This document shows, in pieces, positions 47,826-62,463 of a DNA stretch of 64,000 nucleotides (position 1 is its first letter; each line of letters starts with the position of its first letter). Source of the stretch: Chrysomallon squamiferum (Eukaryota; Mollusca; Gastropoda; Neomphalida; Peltospiridae); NCBI GenBank assembly GCA_012295275.1, contig CM022674.1, positions 10,637,675-10,701,674 of the forward strand, given 5' to 3'. Under the pieces are notes generated by a model, which saw only the letters and a list, made by a program, of their open reading frames with translations, was not told where the DNA came from and did not search any database. The position numbers were made by a program, and so were the translations under genes.

Positions 47826-50624
47826 TGTAAAGTAATTTTTAGTTTAGTATAAGATTACATGTTACAGTTACAACAGATATTTGGAACTACATTAAAATAA
47901 CTATTAGTTTAGATACAAAATTATATTTTACATTAATTAATTAAATAGATACCAGAACTACATTATATAAGAATATCTGCTAAATCTTGCCTATGGATGT
48001 ATGAATGTATAGATGGATGATAGACAGATGGATTGAAAGAGAAATGGACAACAGATACCTTCTGAAGAACTAATATTAGTACAAGAACCACAGGTGGGAA
48101 TATATGAAGTAGAAAAATTATGGGAATACTAAAATATGAAAAACTGGGAATATTGGAAGTAGGAAAACTGTGGAATACTGGAAGTAGGAAAAGTAGTTGA
48201 AAATGAAACATGTGGGAATGTTGGAAGTAGACAACATGTGGAAATGTTGAAACTAGCACACAGACAGAACAACTCTATTTTGAGAACAAAATGTCATGAC
48301 ACAGTTCTGCATGTAGCAACTGGAACAGTTGTCAGTCCAGTATCATAGAGCAGTTTTCAGGGGACAAAACTTTACTCAGTGACACCCCCCTCTCACCACA
48401 GGACTATTTCAAGCCCCCCACCCACCCCCCTCACAGAAAGTTAACTGACAAATAGAAAAGTTATGTAAAGGTCAAACCATTCATGTTTTTTTTTTTTTTG
48501 AGCTGAATTGCAAAGTGTGCAGGATATTCACTGAACTGCAAAGTGTGCAGGATATTCACATGCTCTGGGAAAAGTATCTCATGACAGCAGGGAAAATTAT
48601 TTCAGTGAGAAAAAAAAAATGTTTGAAAAAAGATGACAGTGTGTGTATGCATGCATGTGTGTGTGTGTGTGTACAGTGTATATGACTGTTAAAAAATGTA
48701 ACAGAATCTATGTTTTTTTGCATAATTTTGTCTAGACATATAAATGTAATATTGAACACTGCTTGGTTTTTATATTGGCAAGTTTCTGTCATTCTGTCTG
48801 TGTGTGTGTGTGTGTGTGTGTAAGTGTGTGTTTCTGTGTGTTTATTTCTGTATTTAAGAAGCAAAAAGGTACAGTAAACTGAGCTCTTACAAAACTAAAA
48901 ATATCTGAGTGATATAACTGATGTGTTTGTGTTGTACAAATTGATTTATAATAGTCTGTACCCCAGGCTAGCCAAGCACTGTTTATATAAACTCAAGTTC
49001 ACATTTCCTCCTGTAATTGAATGAAAAGTTTTAGATCTTTTATGAAAACAACACCCTGAAACACACCTACACCTTCAAGCATGTTAATAGTCAAACAGAA
49101 CCTTTTTTGTTGAAAAGAATAAATAACTGTAGCAGATCTCATAATGGAAAGAAATAGTTTTTTTTAGAAAATACAATATGAAAGAAAGAAAGGGTTTTTT
49201 TTGAAGATATAATATAAAAGAAAATGTCTCTATTGTGCAAACTTAGTTATAATGAATTTCTGCTGTGCTGTTAAAAAAAAAAAAAAAAAAAAAATTTGAA
49301 AAACTGAAAATAATTAAAAACAATTTTGAAGAGAGCTGGGTTTTCCTTTTATCATTATTATTATTATTATCTTCTGTTTTCATTTTTGTTGTTGTTGATA
49401 ATTCTTTTTCTGTCTGGGATTCATATTAGCATATGATTACATTAGAAATAGCATTTTCTTCCTTCTTCAAGAGCAAAAATTGTTTAAACTTTATTATAAA
49501 TGTTTTTGTTCTTTTTAAAAGACTTTTTTTTATAATAATAATGATAATGAGAATGAGAATGATTATAACAATTATTGAGATTAGTCTACTTGAAAAAAGT
49601 TCTTATCACTATGACAACAAACTCTGCCAGTGCAGTGCGTGTCATTAACAAGTGGCAATGATTAATGCAGTGTTATGTGCCCCAGACACAAATCCAATAA
49701 TTATGTAACCATGGCAACAGACTGGTCACAGCAACAGCTGTAACTTGCTTTTAGTGTGATAACAACTCAAAATTAATGATAATTAGTTAAGTAACAATGG
49801 ACATCGCTCAATGACAAATCATTAATATTTTATTAATCAGCGACTAAGTGTTAATGGTGCACACATTCAACCATGCCAGACTTAGATCCATCCATCTGTC
49901 CATCTACTAATGAAATGTCCAAATTGCAATCACTCTTCTGGTCAGAGTAAAGGCTCCCAGAAGTGATAAAATAAAAATTATTTATCATGTGATACATTTT
50001 ATCGAGAAAATTGGCTTTAAATTGTAACATCTGTAAACAGGTTACAACTGTAAGAATCAGCTGGACAGTAAAGAAATATTTTCATTAAAAATACAAAATG
50101 TACTTGCGTATTTATTTTTTTAAGTGATTTGTATTAGAATGATGATTATTGTAATAGATGGGTTACTTGATTAACCTGTTTTTGTAGTAGATGTGTTATA
50201 AAGAAACATGAAGAAATCTCACATTGACCTGCTCAGTTTGATTAACAAGTTCTTTTATAAGTTCTGTTTTATAAGTAACCATTGCCTCTGATACATTGTG
50301 TCTGTGTGTCTGTGTTTGTGTGTCTGTGTTTGTGTGTGTGTGTTACAGCTGTGTGAATGTTTTTTTACAAGCAGGAGTAAATCCAGAATTAAAGAAGAGT
50401 ATTTTGTGTATAACTCTTGAAACTGTATATTTTGTTTCCATCAGCACCCACAAATAAAATAAACAAATAAATAAAATGAAAGAATCAGAAGAATACACAA
50501 AGACAGATGTTATAAAAAATGTATATTGTTTCACCTGTGATACAGAAAACCAGGTGTGATGAAATAAGATAAAAGCTTTGTATACCTATATGAGGTGTAT
50601 CAAGTGTTTTACATAGATATATTC

Positions 50625-50662
<38 letters not shown>

Positions 50663-50680
50663 ATGTGTGTGTGTGTGTGT

Positions 50681-50726
<46 letters not shown>

Positions 50727-50943
50727 TACTGTTCAGATTATTGTTTAAATTACTGTTCTATTTCAATGAAAAAATATTAGTATTTTTAATACTACAACTA
50801 GTACAGTGACTTAAACCACTACTACATTTGTTTCTGCTGTCACTAATGTTACATATCCTGCTAATAGTGTTTATTTATTAATATTAGTCATTCTTTTCTG
50901 CTTTTTCTGTATTTTTAAATCATTTATGGGATTAATTTAAAAA
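47826..50943. other. Noncoding stretch with minor repeats
   Basis: Contains a TGGGAATATTGGAAGTAGGA-like repeat at 48115-48250, poly-C patches at 48385-48430, a 27-28 bp duplication at 48510-48558 (GCAAAGTGTGCAGGATATTC), and (TG)n at 48651-48672, 48799-48840 and 50627-50723. No gene was recognised. Confidence 0.5.
49705..49718. promoter_or_regulatory. Perfect RFX X-box motif
   Basis: GTAACCATGGCAAC fits the palindromic X-box consensus GTNRCC-N-RGYAAC of RFX factors exactly. It lies about 6 kb upstream of the KAZN start codon. Function is unproven. Confidence 0.4.
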
Positions 50944-51062
50944 AATGCCTTTTGAGGAATTTAGAAACTTGGTGAACACTGTAAGTAGAAGTAATTGTTA
51001 GGTTGTGTGAGAGATTGCAGGGGTTGCAGAGTTTGTGTTGTGCAGAGCCAGTGAGGAATGTT
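50944..51062. repeat. Dispersed duplicate, copy B (partner at 47305-47425)
   Basis: Same orientation as copy A and about 3.6 kb away. No terminal inverted repeats or target-site duplication could be seen, so the mechanism is unclear. Confidence 0.9.
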
Positions 51063-54000
51063 TAATGAAATCTGAATTGTTAATGTGTGTGGGTTTCTGT
51101 ATTTAATTTCAGAACTGACTTGTACATCATTACTGTCATCACACCTGTGGTATACCAGTTATTACATAACTGTTCCTATTACAATCACTGTCTCATTACC
51201 AGTGTTACATACAGGTGTTACATACAAGTGTTACATACAAGTGTTACATACAAGTGTTACGTACAGAATCACACAAGATGCTGTGAGGCCATCCCAGTGA
51301 AACATTAATGGTCTGAACTCAAATTATTGTGGTTTGTTCTAAGACAAAACAGAACTCTAAATAATAAAGAACTATGTAGACCATAAAAATAAAATTAAAA
51401 GCAAAATTAAAACTAAAATGTGTTATGATATATTAATGATCAAAGAAGAATGATATTTATAATGATTATGATTATGATGATAATAAATGTGATAATGTTG
51501 ATAAAGCTAATAATGATGACTTTAATCTTGGAAAAATAAAACAGTTAATATTCCTATGTGATCATGTGACAAATATTAAGTAACAAAAAAGTCATGTCAC
51601 ATCAACAACAGAGACGTTGTCATTGTGAGATGTCCCTGTGACGTGAGAAACGTGGAGACAGCATCAGTACAATTACCTGTGAGCAGGCTGTGTACACATG
51701 CACTGAATGTACTCTTTGAACCCTCTATCTGCCGCTTCACGTAATCACACGAGTGTAATGCATGATTTAATGAAATGTAATGTAAACTATCAGAAGTGCG
51801 TTCACTTTCCACTGCTCGATATGCAATATGAGAATTCCCATTTTCTTTTAAAGTGATAAGAATGAATTAATTTAAACTTTCATTCTAAAGTTCATTTTAA
51901 TATCTTTAAATTTTATGCAGACTTTCTTTAAGTTCATTTTAACCTCAAAATGTAATAGAATTTTTTATTAATATTAGGACAGGAAATATTTTAATATTGT
52001 TATACAAACTGTTATTACTGTTGCTGCTGCTATTGCTACTATATTATTACTACTACTACTACAACCATTGCTGCTGCTCCAACAGCTATATATAATAACA
52101 ATAAAAACAACAATAATAATAATAATAATACTTATAATAATAAATCGTAATAATAGCATAATGTTACAAAACTACTACTTACTGGTGATAGCAATAATAA
52201 TGGTAAAAAAAGCCAGCAGTAAGACAGAGTACAGTTCAAGGTTCAGTCCTATCAGAAAAGAAGTATGACTGGTATGATATACAGAGATAAATAAGCAGTT
52301 TGTGTGACACTTTCATGCAATAAAATAATTATGTCCTTATCTCAAAACATATCTCATTTCTTTGTCTGTTTCAGATTAAATTAATTTAAAAAAAAAAAAA
52401 AAAATTCTCACAAAAACACATTATTTAGTCATTTTTCCATCACATGCAGAAACCTCAGGATGATAAAGTCACATTCCATAACTGAAAGCAGCTGACACAT
52501 TTAAAATGTTTCTTACATCACAAGTTTAGCCTGAAAGAGTTTTATCAGAAAATGATGCTAATCAAAAGAAAGCACTTCAATTGCCTTCATTACTGATAAA
52601 ACTCCAGTAAAAATACTACAGAGTGAAAATAATCCAGTGAAATCTAGAAACATTTTATCTGTGTAACATGTCAGTAAAAAAAAAAAATGCAATACAATAG
52701 ATAAACAAACAAACAAACAAATTAATGATTGAATGAATAAATAAAAAAAAGTCGTATTGTACAATAATATTTTAGTAAAAAACCTCATCAGATATAAAGC
52801 AATATTCTAGCAAAAATATAACTAATTATAAAGTAATATTGCAGTAAAAATATAATATTGTAAAATATGATTCCAGTAAAAATATAATATTGTAAAATAT
52901 GATTCCAGTAAAAATATTACTAATTACTAATTATCATCATTGTAGCATTATCTCTTATAAAATAACATCCTAAAAAATATTACCTTTTGTAAAATATCAT
53001 CTGAATACTTTTATAATAGTAATAATAATAATAACAATAATAATAACAATAATAATAATGAAAATTATCAAAATAATGATAATGATGATGATGATAATAA
53101 TAATACAAATAATAATAAAAGCAAAAACAACAAAAACTAAGATAATAGTAGTAAATCAGCCCTGCTAGGAGACTGTTACCTGTTTGTAAACTGCACTGTG
53201 TTGCAGGGAGTCACACAAGGTGCTGCTGTTTCTGTGATGACTAAATCCAGCTCACAGACAAAAAGCTTCATATCAAGAATAAATTAGCAACATGCCAATG
53301 GAGGACACAAAATACCGTCACATGCAGATTTCTTTGCAAGGCAAACACACACACACACATGCTCGCTCAATTGCATGTGCAGAGCATGCCTGCAAGCAGA
53401 AACCTGGGGTCACATTGATTTTCAGTTGAATTCAGTCAGTGTCAATAGAAACTGATTTCTAGTGAAGATTGCCTGAATAACTGAAGCCATTGTTAGAAGA
53501 CAAGAATTGTAAAAAGTTAAGAGGGAAAAATAAAGAATGACAGAAATTTGAAGTGAAGGCAAAAATCAATGTTTCAAATTTAGTCAGGAAATGAAGTAAA
53601 TAGAAATGAAAAATAATAAAATTCAAATGAAATTAAAAGTTTCTTCCTGTTTTATGACTTAAAGAAATAGAAAGCATTTCCCAAAATAGCAAATTTAATT
53701 ATTTTTAGAAATAAAATAAGGTTTTCTATTTCTTTTAGTCATAAAAAAAGGAAGAAACATTTATTTTTATTATGTTATTAAACTTATTTTTCTTCTTATT
53801 ATTATTAAAACAATAATAATAAGAAGAAGAAGAAGAATCATGATAAATAACAACAACATAAACAATAACAATAATAACAGCAATAGCAGCAAAAACAACC
53901 ATAATAATAAAAGACAGAAAGGGAGAAATGAAAAAACCTAAATAAAAACACAAAAGTGTTTAGAAGAAATTGCTTCCTTTTATATAAATAAAAAAAAAAA

Positions 54001-55050
54001 ATTAAGTATTTCAACATTTTATGAAAAAAAAGAAAGGAAGGAAGGATTAAGAAAATGTGAGGAAAGAAAAACAAAGTATCAAACACTCAGCATGTGTTCA
54101 GTCTAGAGTGGTTCAGATATCATACAGTATGTTAGAGGTGAAAACTGGAAGCACATAATGGTCTTTCTCAAGTCTAAAAATATTTATAACTGATACAGAT
54201 CAGAATGCAGCTCATTATCAAAGACTATTCAATTTCTTCTAACATAGAATGATGAAGTATGAATGTATGTGTGTAGGTGTATAAATATTAATTTTATGAT
54301 CATATCATCCTCTTGTGTCTGCTCTCTTTAATGGAATAATACTTCATCATCATCATCATCATTAATACTATTATTATTGTTATTGTTATTATTGTTATTG
54401 TTATTATTATTGTTATTGTTATTATTGTTATTATTATTAATATTGCAAACAAAGGCCCATTAATATTACAACTGAAAAGCTTATCAACAGTTTAAAGACA
54501 AATAACAACTTTAAGATAAATTTAAAAATTGAGTAATTTAATAACTATTTTATTGTATTGTACTAAACTTACTTAATTTATTACTGTAATAATAAAAAAA
54601 AACATTTATTAAATCACTTTCTAATTAAAATACTGAAAAAAAAAACCATTTATTAAATCATTTTCTAATTAAAATATTGAAAAAAAAAAAACATTTTTCA
54701 TTTATAAACCTTTATTCTGTATTATTAAGTAAAAATTATTAAATAGTGAAAGTAACTCAAAAAAAAGAAAAAATGAAATATGTAAAAACACCCAACAGAA
54801 CAAGATCTTTGTAAGATAACACTGAAAGGTTTTTAAAGAGAGAAGAAGATTTATAATTGTAAACAGACGTTTGACAAACAATGATGACTGGCTGTATGAG
54901 ACCTGGGTCACAGACACAGATTCAGCAGGTAATAACAAGGACATAAAACACTGCAGATTTAGAGATGGATTACGTGTCAGCTAGATTAGTTCTGCTTGAT
55001 CAGTCAAGTGTAAACACTGCTACTGTTTTATCTGCTTCAGTTTGAAATTT
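51063..55050. other. Noncoding stretch with simple repeats
   Basis: Includes a GTGTTACATACAA 13-bp repeat at about 51203-51265, (TAA)-type blocks at 52095-52145 and 53020-53160, a 30-bp duplication at 52845-52920, (ATT)/(GTT) repeats at 54345-54440, and a 50-bp duplication at 54595-54695. The minus-strand frame at 51597-51812 has normal composition but no recognised motif or splice support. Confidence 0.5.
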
Positions 55051-55059
55051 GCACTTCTT

Positions 55060-55265
55060 GATGTTAACTTGTCCTTGCATTGTTTTTAGTCTTCACACTG
55101 CCTGCCATGAAAATTACTGCCCAAAGCAGATGTGCATGAACCCCAAATGTTAATCTGAACTTGTCATATTTCTGCTATTCACAATGCTCCTGGCCAAACA
55201 TTTCTGCATAAAGCAGATATGCACGAACCATAGGAGATGCAAACATTAACTTGACTTGTTTTAAC
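55060..55265. repeat. Dispersed repeat family, two direct copies (third at 56147-56190)
   Basis: AAAGCAGATGTGCATGAACC (about 55125) and AAAGCAGATATGCACGAACC (about 55212) are direct copies about 90 bases apart, each followed by a TTAACTTGACTTG-like stretch. The reverse complement of the same core (GGGGTTCATGCACGTCTGCC) lies at about 56150-56170. Confidence 0.7.
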
Positions 55266-58230
55266 CTTTCCAGGTGCAACAAAGAGATTAACTGATAACA
55301 AAAATATAAAGTAGCTTGTAAACAGTTTTCTCTGAACAGTATTAAATTTAAGCAGAGAGCTAAGTTTTAATGTGTACAGGAAATTGATGTCACAGTTCAA
55401 CTCACTTTCAGAGGTGTGTTATGAAACAGCAGCAAATATGTCAGTAAAACCCAAACCTAGATAGTGTTCAGTTTCTGTCTCTCAACCTGCAACATGCAAG
55501 CACATGCATTTACATATACAAAGATGCACATAAACACACACACACACACAACACACACATAACACACACACACACAACACACATTACTTTTAATTATAGA
55601 TTTTCTTATTCAGGGTTGAACAAAAAATGACTAATTCAGTACTTATGGATTTACAACATGACATTCTCCAAATCATTCTCATTTAATCCAGAACTATACA
55701 AAATAAAAAACAAATAAAGCTACATTTTCCTTGGACCTTGAAAGGGAATTAACAGTAAAAAAAAACCCAAAAACATCCCAAAAAAAAAATTTCACTGTTT
55801 AACATTAACTTTATAGAAGATTACACAAGTCTGGTCAAACAGGACAATAAAAAAACAAAACAAATTTCTGTTTGTGATGTCAATACTGAACAATAACACA
55901 CAGCTTTGTTTTTTTCTCTTTTATTTCTCTATTTTTCCTGCTGAATTTTTCAAAAATTGCAAATAAAAGTCAAATTCTGACTTTTTCTTTATTTTCTTTT
56001 TTTTACAAGTTAATAATTTTTTAAATTTATAAAAAAAAATTAATATTTATTCTTAAATTTTATTTTAAATTATAAAACAGTGTTCTCTTTAAAGGCTGAC
56101 TTTAATAAATTTTAGATGAAATCTAAATGACAAGTTCAAAATACAGTTTGGGGTTCATGCACGTCTGCCTAGGGCAGTGATGTTTAATGACCAGCAGTCT
56201 GAACAATAAAAACAATACAAGTTAACATTACACCCTGTCCTCAGTGGTTTTAGTAAGTAAAAAGATATATAAAAATATTTTAAAGTTACATCTTGGATTA
56301 ATGCAATTATATAATTAACAATTTAATATTTATTTAATGACATTTAAAAAAATATATATTAATAAATTCAAAGTGAATATTCTCGTACAGCAGAAATTAA
56401 ATCATTTTTTTTAATTTTTAAATTTTTTTTTTTGTGATAATACGTCTAGAAAATTTATCCAGCAATGAATATTATTTGAATATAACACAGCTGGAAGTAG
56501 ACTTTCACAACACAGTGACACCACACAGTGACACAACACAGTGACACCACACAGTGATCTTCTTACTGAAACATTCTGACATTTCCTGTCTCAATTCATT
56601 GATCTTCTCATTACATAACAAGAGGCAGGGGGGGTGAGAAAGTTTTTATCTCAGTCTTGGCTGAGTCATCAGTCTCTATGGTCAGTGGGAATAAAGCGAA
56701 ATGGAAAACAAATTCAAGAGAGGAAAATTAGGTCATCATTCAAAGAAAAATCATTTGTCTTGTGACTTCACTTGACAGTTTTGAATCATGTTCTAGGCTC
56801 TGCAGAAAAACAAAGAGTTCTGCACAGAGATTATCTATGTCTTCTGTAACAATGTAACATGTAACTGAAAACTAAGTGATTATAACTAAGTTATTTCCCA
56901 ATCCAACTAGTATCTGATTTCTGTCAGAGACAGTAAATTGTCTACATAAAATGTCAAAAACAAACAAAACAACCAAGTGAGCTGTTAATTGTTCAAACGA
57001 AACAAATCTCAAGTTTGGGGTTAATTAACAAGGTCAGTGCTGATGTAAATAATAAATACACAAAACTGAAACCTGCGTTTGTTGAAAACACTGCAAGAAC
57101 ACTACTACTACAACTACTACTACAACTACTACTACTAACCTTAATAATAATAATAAGAAGAAGAAGAAGAACAATATTACTACTACTAATAATAATAATA
57201 ATAAGAAGAACAATATTACTACTGCTGCCACTACAACTAATACTACTAATCTTAATAATAATAATAATAATAATAATACCAACAACAGCTACCACAAGAA
57301 ACACAAAACAACAATAATAAAAACAATATAAATTTACAAATAAATAAATACCAAAATAATTTTTAAAATATAAATTAAATGTTAAAAATAAATAGGCTAG
57401 AAAATTAAGTCAGAGATATTAACAAAGTAACTGAAAACAAACACAAACCATTCTTCTTTTGCACTTGTCCTTTGTCACTGTCTAACATGATTACTGTAAT
57501 TAGTGATAAACTCTGTAATTACAAACAATCGAAGGAAACCAGTGTATCACACGAGTTGTCCCAAAGTTTGAGGTCAGGAATGTGCAACTGTAATCTTTTT
57601 AAACAATGAACTTCCAAACTGCCAGACCAGAATGTTTTGAAAAATGTTTTTTCTTCTCAAGATTTTTATTTGTCAACACAGTTTTGCCAAATGTTTGTCT
57701 GGGCACCACCGAAGGTCATTTCTCAGTTTTTGTCATGGATCAACTGAAACCTTGAACAGTTTTGAAAATTTGATTTTTTACTAAATCTGTCTTCGGATGG
57801 CAGGAGGATTGAAGTGAAAATGTGAATAAAACTGTGCAGTGCAAGACAGACTGGATTCTTTAATAAAAAAATCATAAAACACAACTGTTAAACACTGAAA
57901 CAAGAGTGTATTTAGTTATTTTTAAATAAATTTCTATGCAAATAGATATAATATTAACAAAAATAAATGATGCATTTAAATACATTTTTATTTTAAAAAA
58001 TACCTTTTATTGTAATTTAAGAGTCTGTTAATGTGTTGAAAACTATGGTACCATATAACCCTTTAGTGTGTGAAATAAATTAGAGAAATTTTCTAATTTT
58101 ATGTTGAAACTATCAGTTTTGATATTGAAGTATTATTACTATCTTTGTTTTAAGTTATTTATTTATTTCCGTTATTATTTTATTTATGTTTAAATTTAAA
58201 ACAATTAGTATATTTGTCTTACTGACCCAA
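55266..58230. other. Noncoding stretch with (TAC)/(TAA) arrays
   Basis: CA tracts at 55537-55583 and a compound (CTA)/(TAA)/(GAA) array at 57098-57280 are present. The array is open in several frames on both strands (poly-Leu, poly-Ile) and is not coding. A poly(A)/poly(T)-rich background covers the rest. Confidence 0.5.
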
Positions 58231-58340
58231 CTGATAAATGTAATTAAACTGCTATTGATAAATGTAATTAAACTGCTATTGATAAATGTAATTAAACTGT
58301 TACTGATAAATGTAATTAAACGGTTATTGATAAATGTGAT
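58231..58340. repeat. 24-bp tandem repeat, about 4.5 copies
   Basis: The unit TGATAAATGTAATTAAACTG plus CTAT repeats nearly perfectly, with two single-base variants in the later copies. Confidence 0.9.
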
Positions 58341-58499
58341 ATTAATATTTTCATCTCTGCTCTGACTTGAAAGTGTTCAACTTGAATGATTAAAAAAGAG
58401 ATTCCTCTGAGGTCAGAGTATACACAGTATTCAGGGTCTGAATTCAATCCACTAGCTGGTTTCTACTACAAATGAGAGGAGATGTCAGGATAATCAGAG

Positions 58500-58860
58500 C
58501 CTTTTCACTCTAAGTGAGTCATTTAAACAGTGCACAGCATACAATCTAACCAATCTCTCTGTTTGACTAGTGAGTGGTAGCTAGTCAGGTCAAATCTTAG
58601 TAATGACTTCATCGGTAGACCTAAAACCTTCCCAGTCTGTGTCAGAATACTGATCATCAGGCAGTGAGATGAAATGTTAGTAATGACCCGACAAACAAGA
58701 TTACCAGTCTCTCGGTCTAATGTTAAACTACTGACTAATGGGTAGTGAGATCAAAACTTAATAATGACTTCTTAAACATAATCTTACCAGCATCCCTGGT
58801 ATAAACATTGAACCAGTTAAACTGTCAATGAGTAAATCTAAGTAATTAATTCTGAGAGAA
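58500..58860. repeat. Degenerate repeat of about 105-115 bp, three units
   Basis: Units share GTAGTGAGATCAAAACTTA-like and AATGACTTC-like blocks followed by ACCAGTCTCT-like blocks. Copies are well diverged. Confidence 0.55.
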
Positions 58861-61800
58861 AGCAGTCATAACATAAAATAAAACACTATTAGCTAGATAG
58901 CAAGATCAAACTTGGGTCCCAGCTCTTTCATTTTAAAATGAACAGTACCTTGATATATATATTTTTTTGTTTACTTGCAATCACACTAAATTATAAAATT
59001 AATATCAATAAATAATAATAAAAGATATAATAATATTTACTTTAATGACCTTTAAAATAACAGTTTATTTTCTTTCCCAATAATTTATATATGCCTGGAT
59101 AGAGATGTATAGGTTTTTTCTGATTATGTTAATTAACATGTGTGAATATTATTTATTAGTGTTCTGGGGAATGTGTCAGCTGTTTGGAGACACATCATAC
59201 TGTGGGTGTGTCTGAGTGCAAAACACTTCGTAAGAATCAATTGGTTTATTTCTCTGACTTCTCATTATCATATTAAAAAAGAAAAATTCGGCCTTGGAAG
59301 TGAGTACCCCCCCCCCCAGTGACTGAGATGCTGTGACATTGTCGCTGTACAAACAACTGCAGTAAACTAATCATCTCTGACAACACCTGCCACTACAACT
59401 ACATGCTATTACTGCTGATGTTTCAATGCACTGTTGACTTCAGCGCTGTGCAGACATGTACCACAACGCCTGTGTAACTGTTTGAACAACCACTGTTTTA
59501 TGATCTGTATTTTAAAAGCAAACTGTTTTCTACCACGTGTAAGGGATTAAGTCTATAATTATTTTCTCTTTATAAAAACACTTTAGAGCTGCTTGGTTCT
59601 AAACTGACCAATCAGAGGCAGCAGTAAACATCAGTTATACGATATGTCAATATAGTAAGGAAAATGAAAATATGATTTTATATGTTAATAGCCATTTTAA
59701 TGTTCTAAATAATTAGATGAAACATGGATCATAGGATCAAGAATTTCATGGAATTCAGACAGGTTTATTTCCCATTCCTGCCATAGCTCATACATTTCCT
59801 GTTAATGGGTAGGAACAGGTCATGTTTTACTTCTAAAGACCAACTATCCAATGGTTTCTTTTCACATATTATAATTAAAAAAAGCATTAAGCACTGTTAT
59901 TTGTAGGTTTTTCTAAAAACACATGCACTTAGAAAAGAACTAATGAATATGTTTGAATAGAAACACAAAATATGACTTCAGCTTGTGTCTGACTGGTTTT
60001 CAACTCATTCCACAGATCTTCCTCACTAGTGTTTATCTAAGCTGTACAGTAATCAGTGTATTTTGTTATACTACAGATTTAGACCCAACAGAGAATGTTC
60101 TGTCTTCAGACAATATGAAGTGTACACATGGAGGAGAATCAATAGGTATTCAACAGACCAGTATTTAACATGCAGACAGCACTGAAAGAAAATAAATTAC
60201 TTCACATCTCAGTTACAGAAATGGAATGAGAAGCTTAAATTAGTTGTCTTGTATACCAAATTATTGTACCAGAGGGGAGGAAAAAATCTATAAAGCTTTG
60301 CTGTAGCAAATCCAAGGTTAATCACAATAAGGCCAAAGTATTTTTATTTCTTTGTATTTAATCTGAGTATTAAAAAAATTAATCGGAAAATTAATTTAGT
60401 TATCTCTATGACAGTTATTGTAAGAGAGAGAAACAGAAACAAATGGAACCCAAGAAAACTGTTTTAGTAGATCAAAAGATATCTTTTTAACTAATCTGAA
60501 ACAATAATAAAAAAAATGAAGGTTAATTTAGTTATCTGTAGGTAAATTTCCTTTGAAATAGAGAAACAAATTAAATAAAAACTTGTCCCAGGAATAGTAA
60601 CAATACCAGCCAAATTATGTTTTAATATGAAGGTTAATTTAGTTATTTGTACTGAATAATTATGAAAGAAATCATTACAAAACAGCAAATACATTTCTAA
60701 GGCTGTTACAACATAACCTAATATATTTTGCTTGTTATGTAACTAAACACTTATTTTATCAAAAAATTATGGACTATAATCACTGCCTTATTTTCCTCAA
60801 ATTCTGGATCTGCCTTTGTTAGATAAGAACTTGATTGCATCATACAATAATTATACAGATAAATAACTGACAGACCTAGATATGTTTCTTGTGGTTAGAA
60901 ACCATTTTTAAAATCATATAACCACAAACTTTAACAATAATCAAACCAATATACCTGTGTTAAGATCTCAACAATAACTAAACTAAATAAAATAAAAATA
61001 ATTTTTAGCTTAAGACTAGAAAATCTACTGTTTTAAAATGTTGATCATAAGCGTCACAAACAAAGCCTGTTAAACTTGTGCTTATAAAGCACATTTTAAA
61101 ACAGTAGTTTTGTTGGAACAAAGAGAGGTATTTTTAGCTAAAATTTTATTATCTCACCCACACAGACTTGTTTCAAATTGTCAACATGATTAATGAGTGT
61201 TATTATGACTTCAACACTTCTCTGTTTTAATAGAAACATGACACTGTTATATGATAATGTTATATGATAATGTTATGTGATAATGTTATATGATCTACGT
61301 AATGAAGATGTCTGTGATAAACTGTTATCTGATCTACGTAATGAAGATGTCTGTGATAAACTGTTATCTGACTAACTGGCCCACTGATTGGCAACAGGAG
61401 TTTGTCTTTGTAACAGTCATCACAAAAATACAAAAACATGCCCAACTTAGAAACAAGTTGTTCATGTTGTCAAACAACAGCTTAATTCACAGTCATTCAT
61501 TGTTAGTATGAATTTTCTTTAACACACACACCCAAACATACACACAGACACGTGCACACACATATGCATATACAATACCTATTTATATATACAAATATAT
61601 ATACATATCCATGCACATACATATAATATATACATCCACACACACACACATAAAGATATTAGAAATACATGCACATTAATGTATGATGTATATGCTCATA
61701 TAGAAGAAGGCTTAACATGTCAGAACATACTTATCTGGCTGTGGTCACTGTGTGATTCTAGATCAGGAAACATCAAGTGTGGTCCGAGTGTCCTGCAGTG

Positions 61801-62432
61801 ACCACTCATAAACATGTCAGCTGAGGACACAGCTGACCCTTGTGATATCCCCCACTTTACTTTTATTTTTAAATATTGAAATCTTATTGGACACTGTGAC
61901 GGCTTTGTTAGAAAATCTCCACAATTTGTGTTTGTCAGTCAAAAGAAATAAATCTGCTGGTTTTATTAGTGAATTTACATTTCTCGTAAAGTTGACAGTC
62001 AAAGTGAATGAACTGGAAGTGGTTTGTGAAATTTGTTTAAAAAGGAATTTATCAAAGTTCATTTAATTAGGAATGTCAGGAAGTTAAATCAGAATATCAT
62101 TGAGTTTAGATAGGAATATCAGTATATCAATAGGAATACTGGTAAGTTTACTTAAATATGATGAGCAGTAAATACATTAAAAAAGATTTTTTTTCAAGTA
62201 AATAAAATATCAGGAATGTTTATTTAAACATGGACACTGGTAACTGTACTGACATAGGAACATCAATAGGTTTAAATAGGAATATTAGAAAGTTTGTTTA
62301 AGTAGGAATATCAGTTTGATAAGTGATTATCTGAATTAGTTAAACAATTGATTTCTTTGTAATAGTCATTATTCAGTATCCATTGCTGAAAAAACCAGTA
62401 ACAATAAAGGTAAGAATAAATAAATAAGTAAG

Positions 62433-62463
<31 letters not shown>

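Noticed and set aside
51597-51812. 71-residue minus-strand ORF of normal composition
   Set aside because: No motif, homologue or clear splice sites are seen, so it was left as noncoding.
57034-57285. Poly-Leu/Val ORF suggesting a membrane protein
   Set aside because: It is read from a compound trinucleotide array that is open in several frames on both strands.
60077-60145. Possible single exon with TACTACAG acceptor and AATAG/GTATTC donor
   Set aside because: The encoded peptide (DLDPTENVLSSDNMKCTHGG) is not recognised and no partner exon was found.
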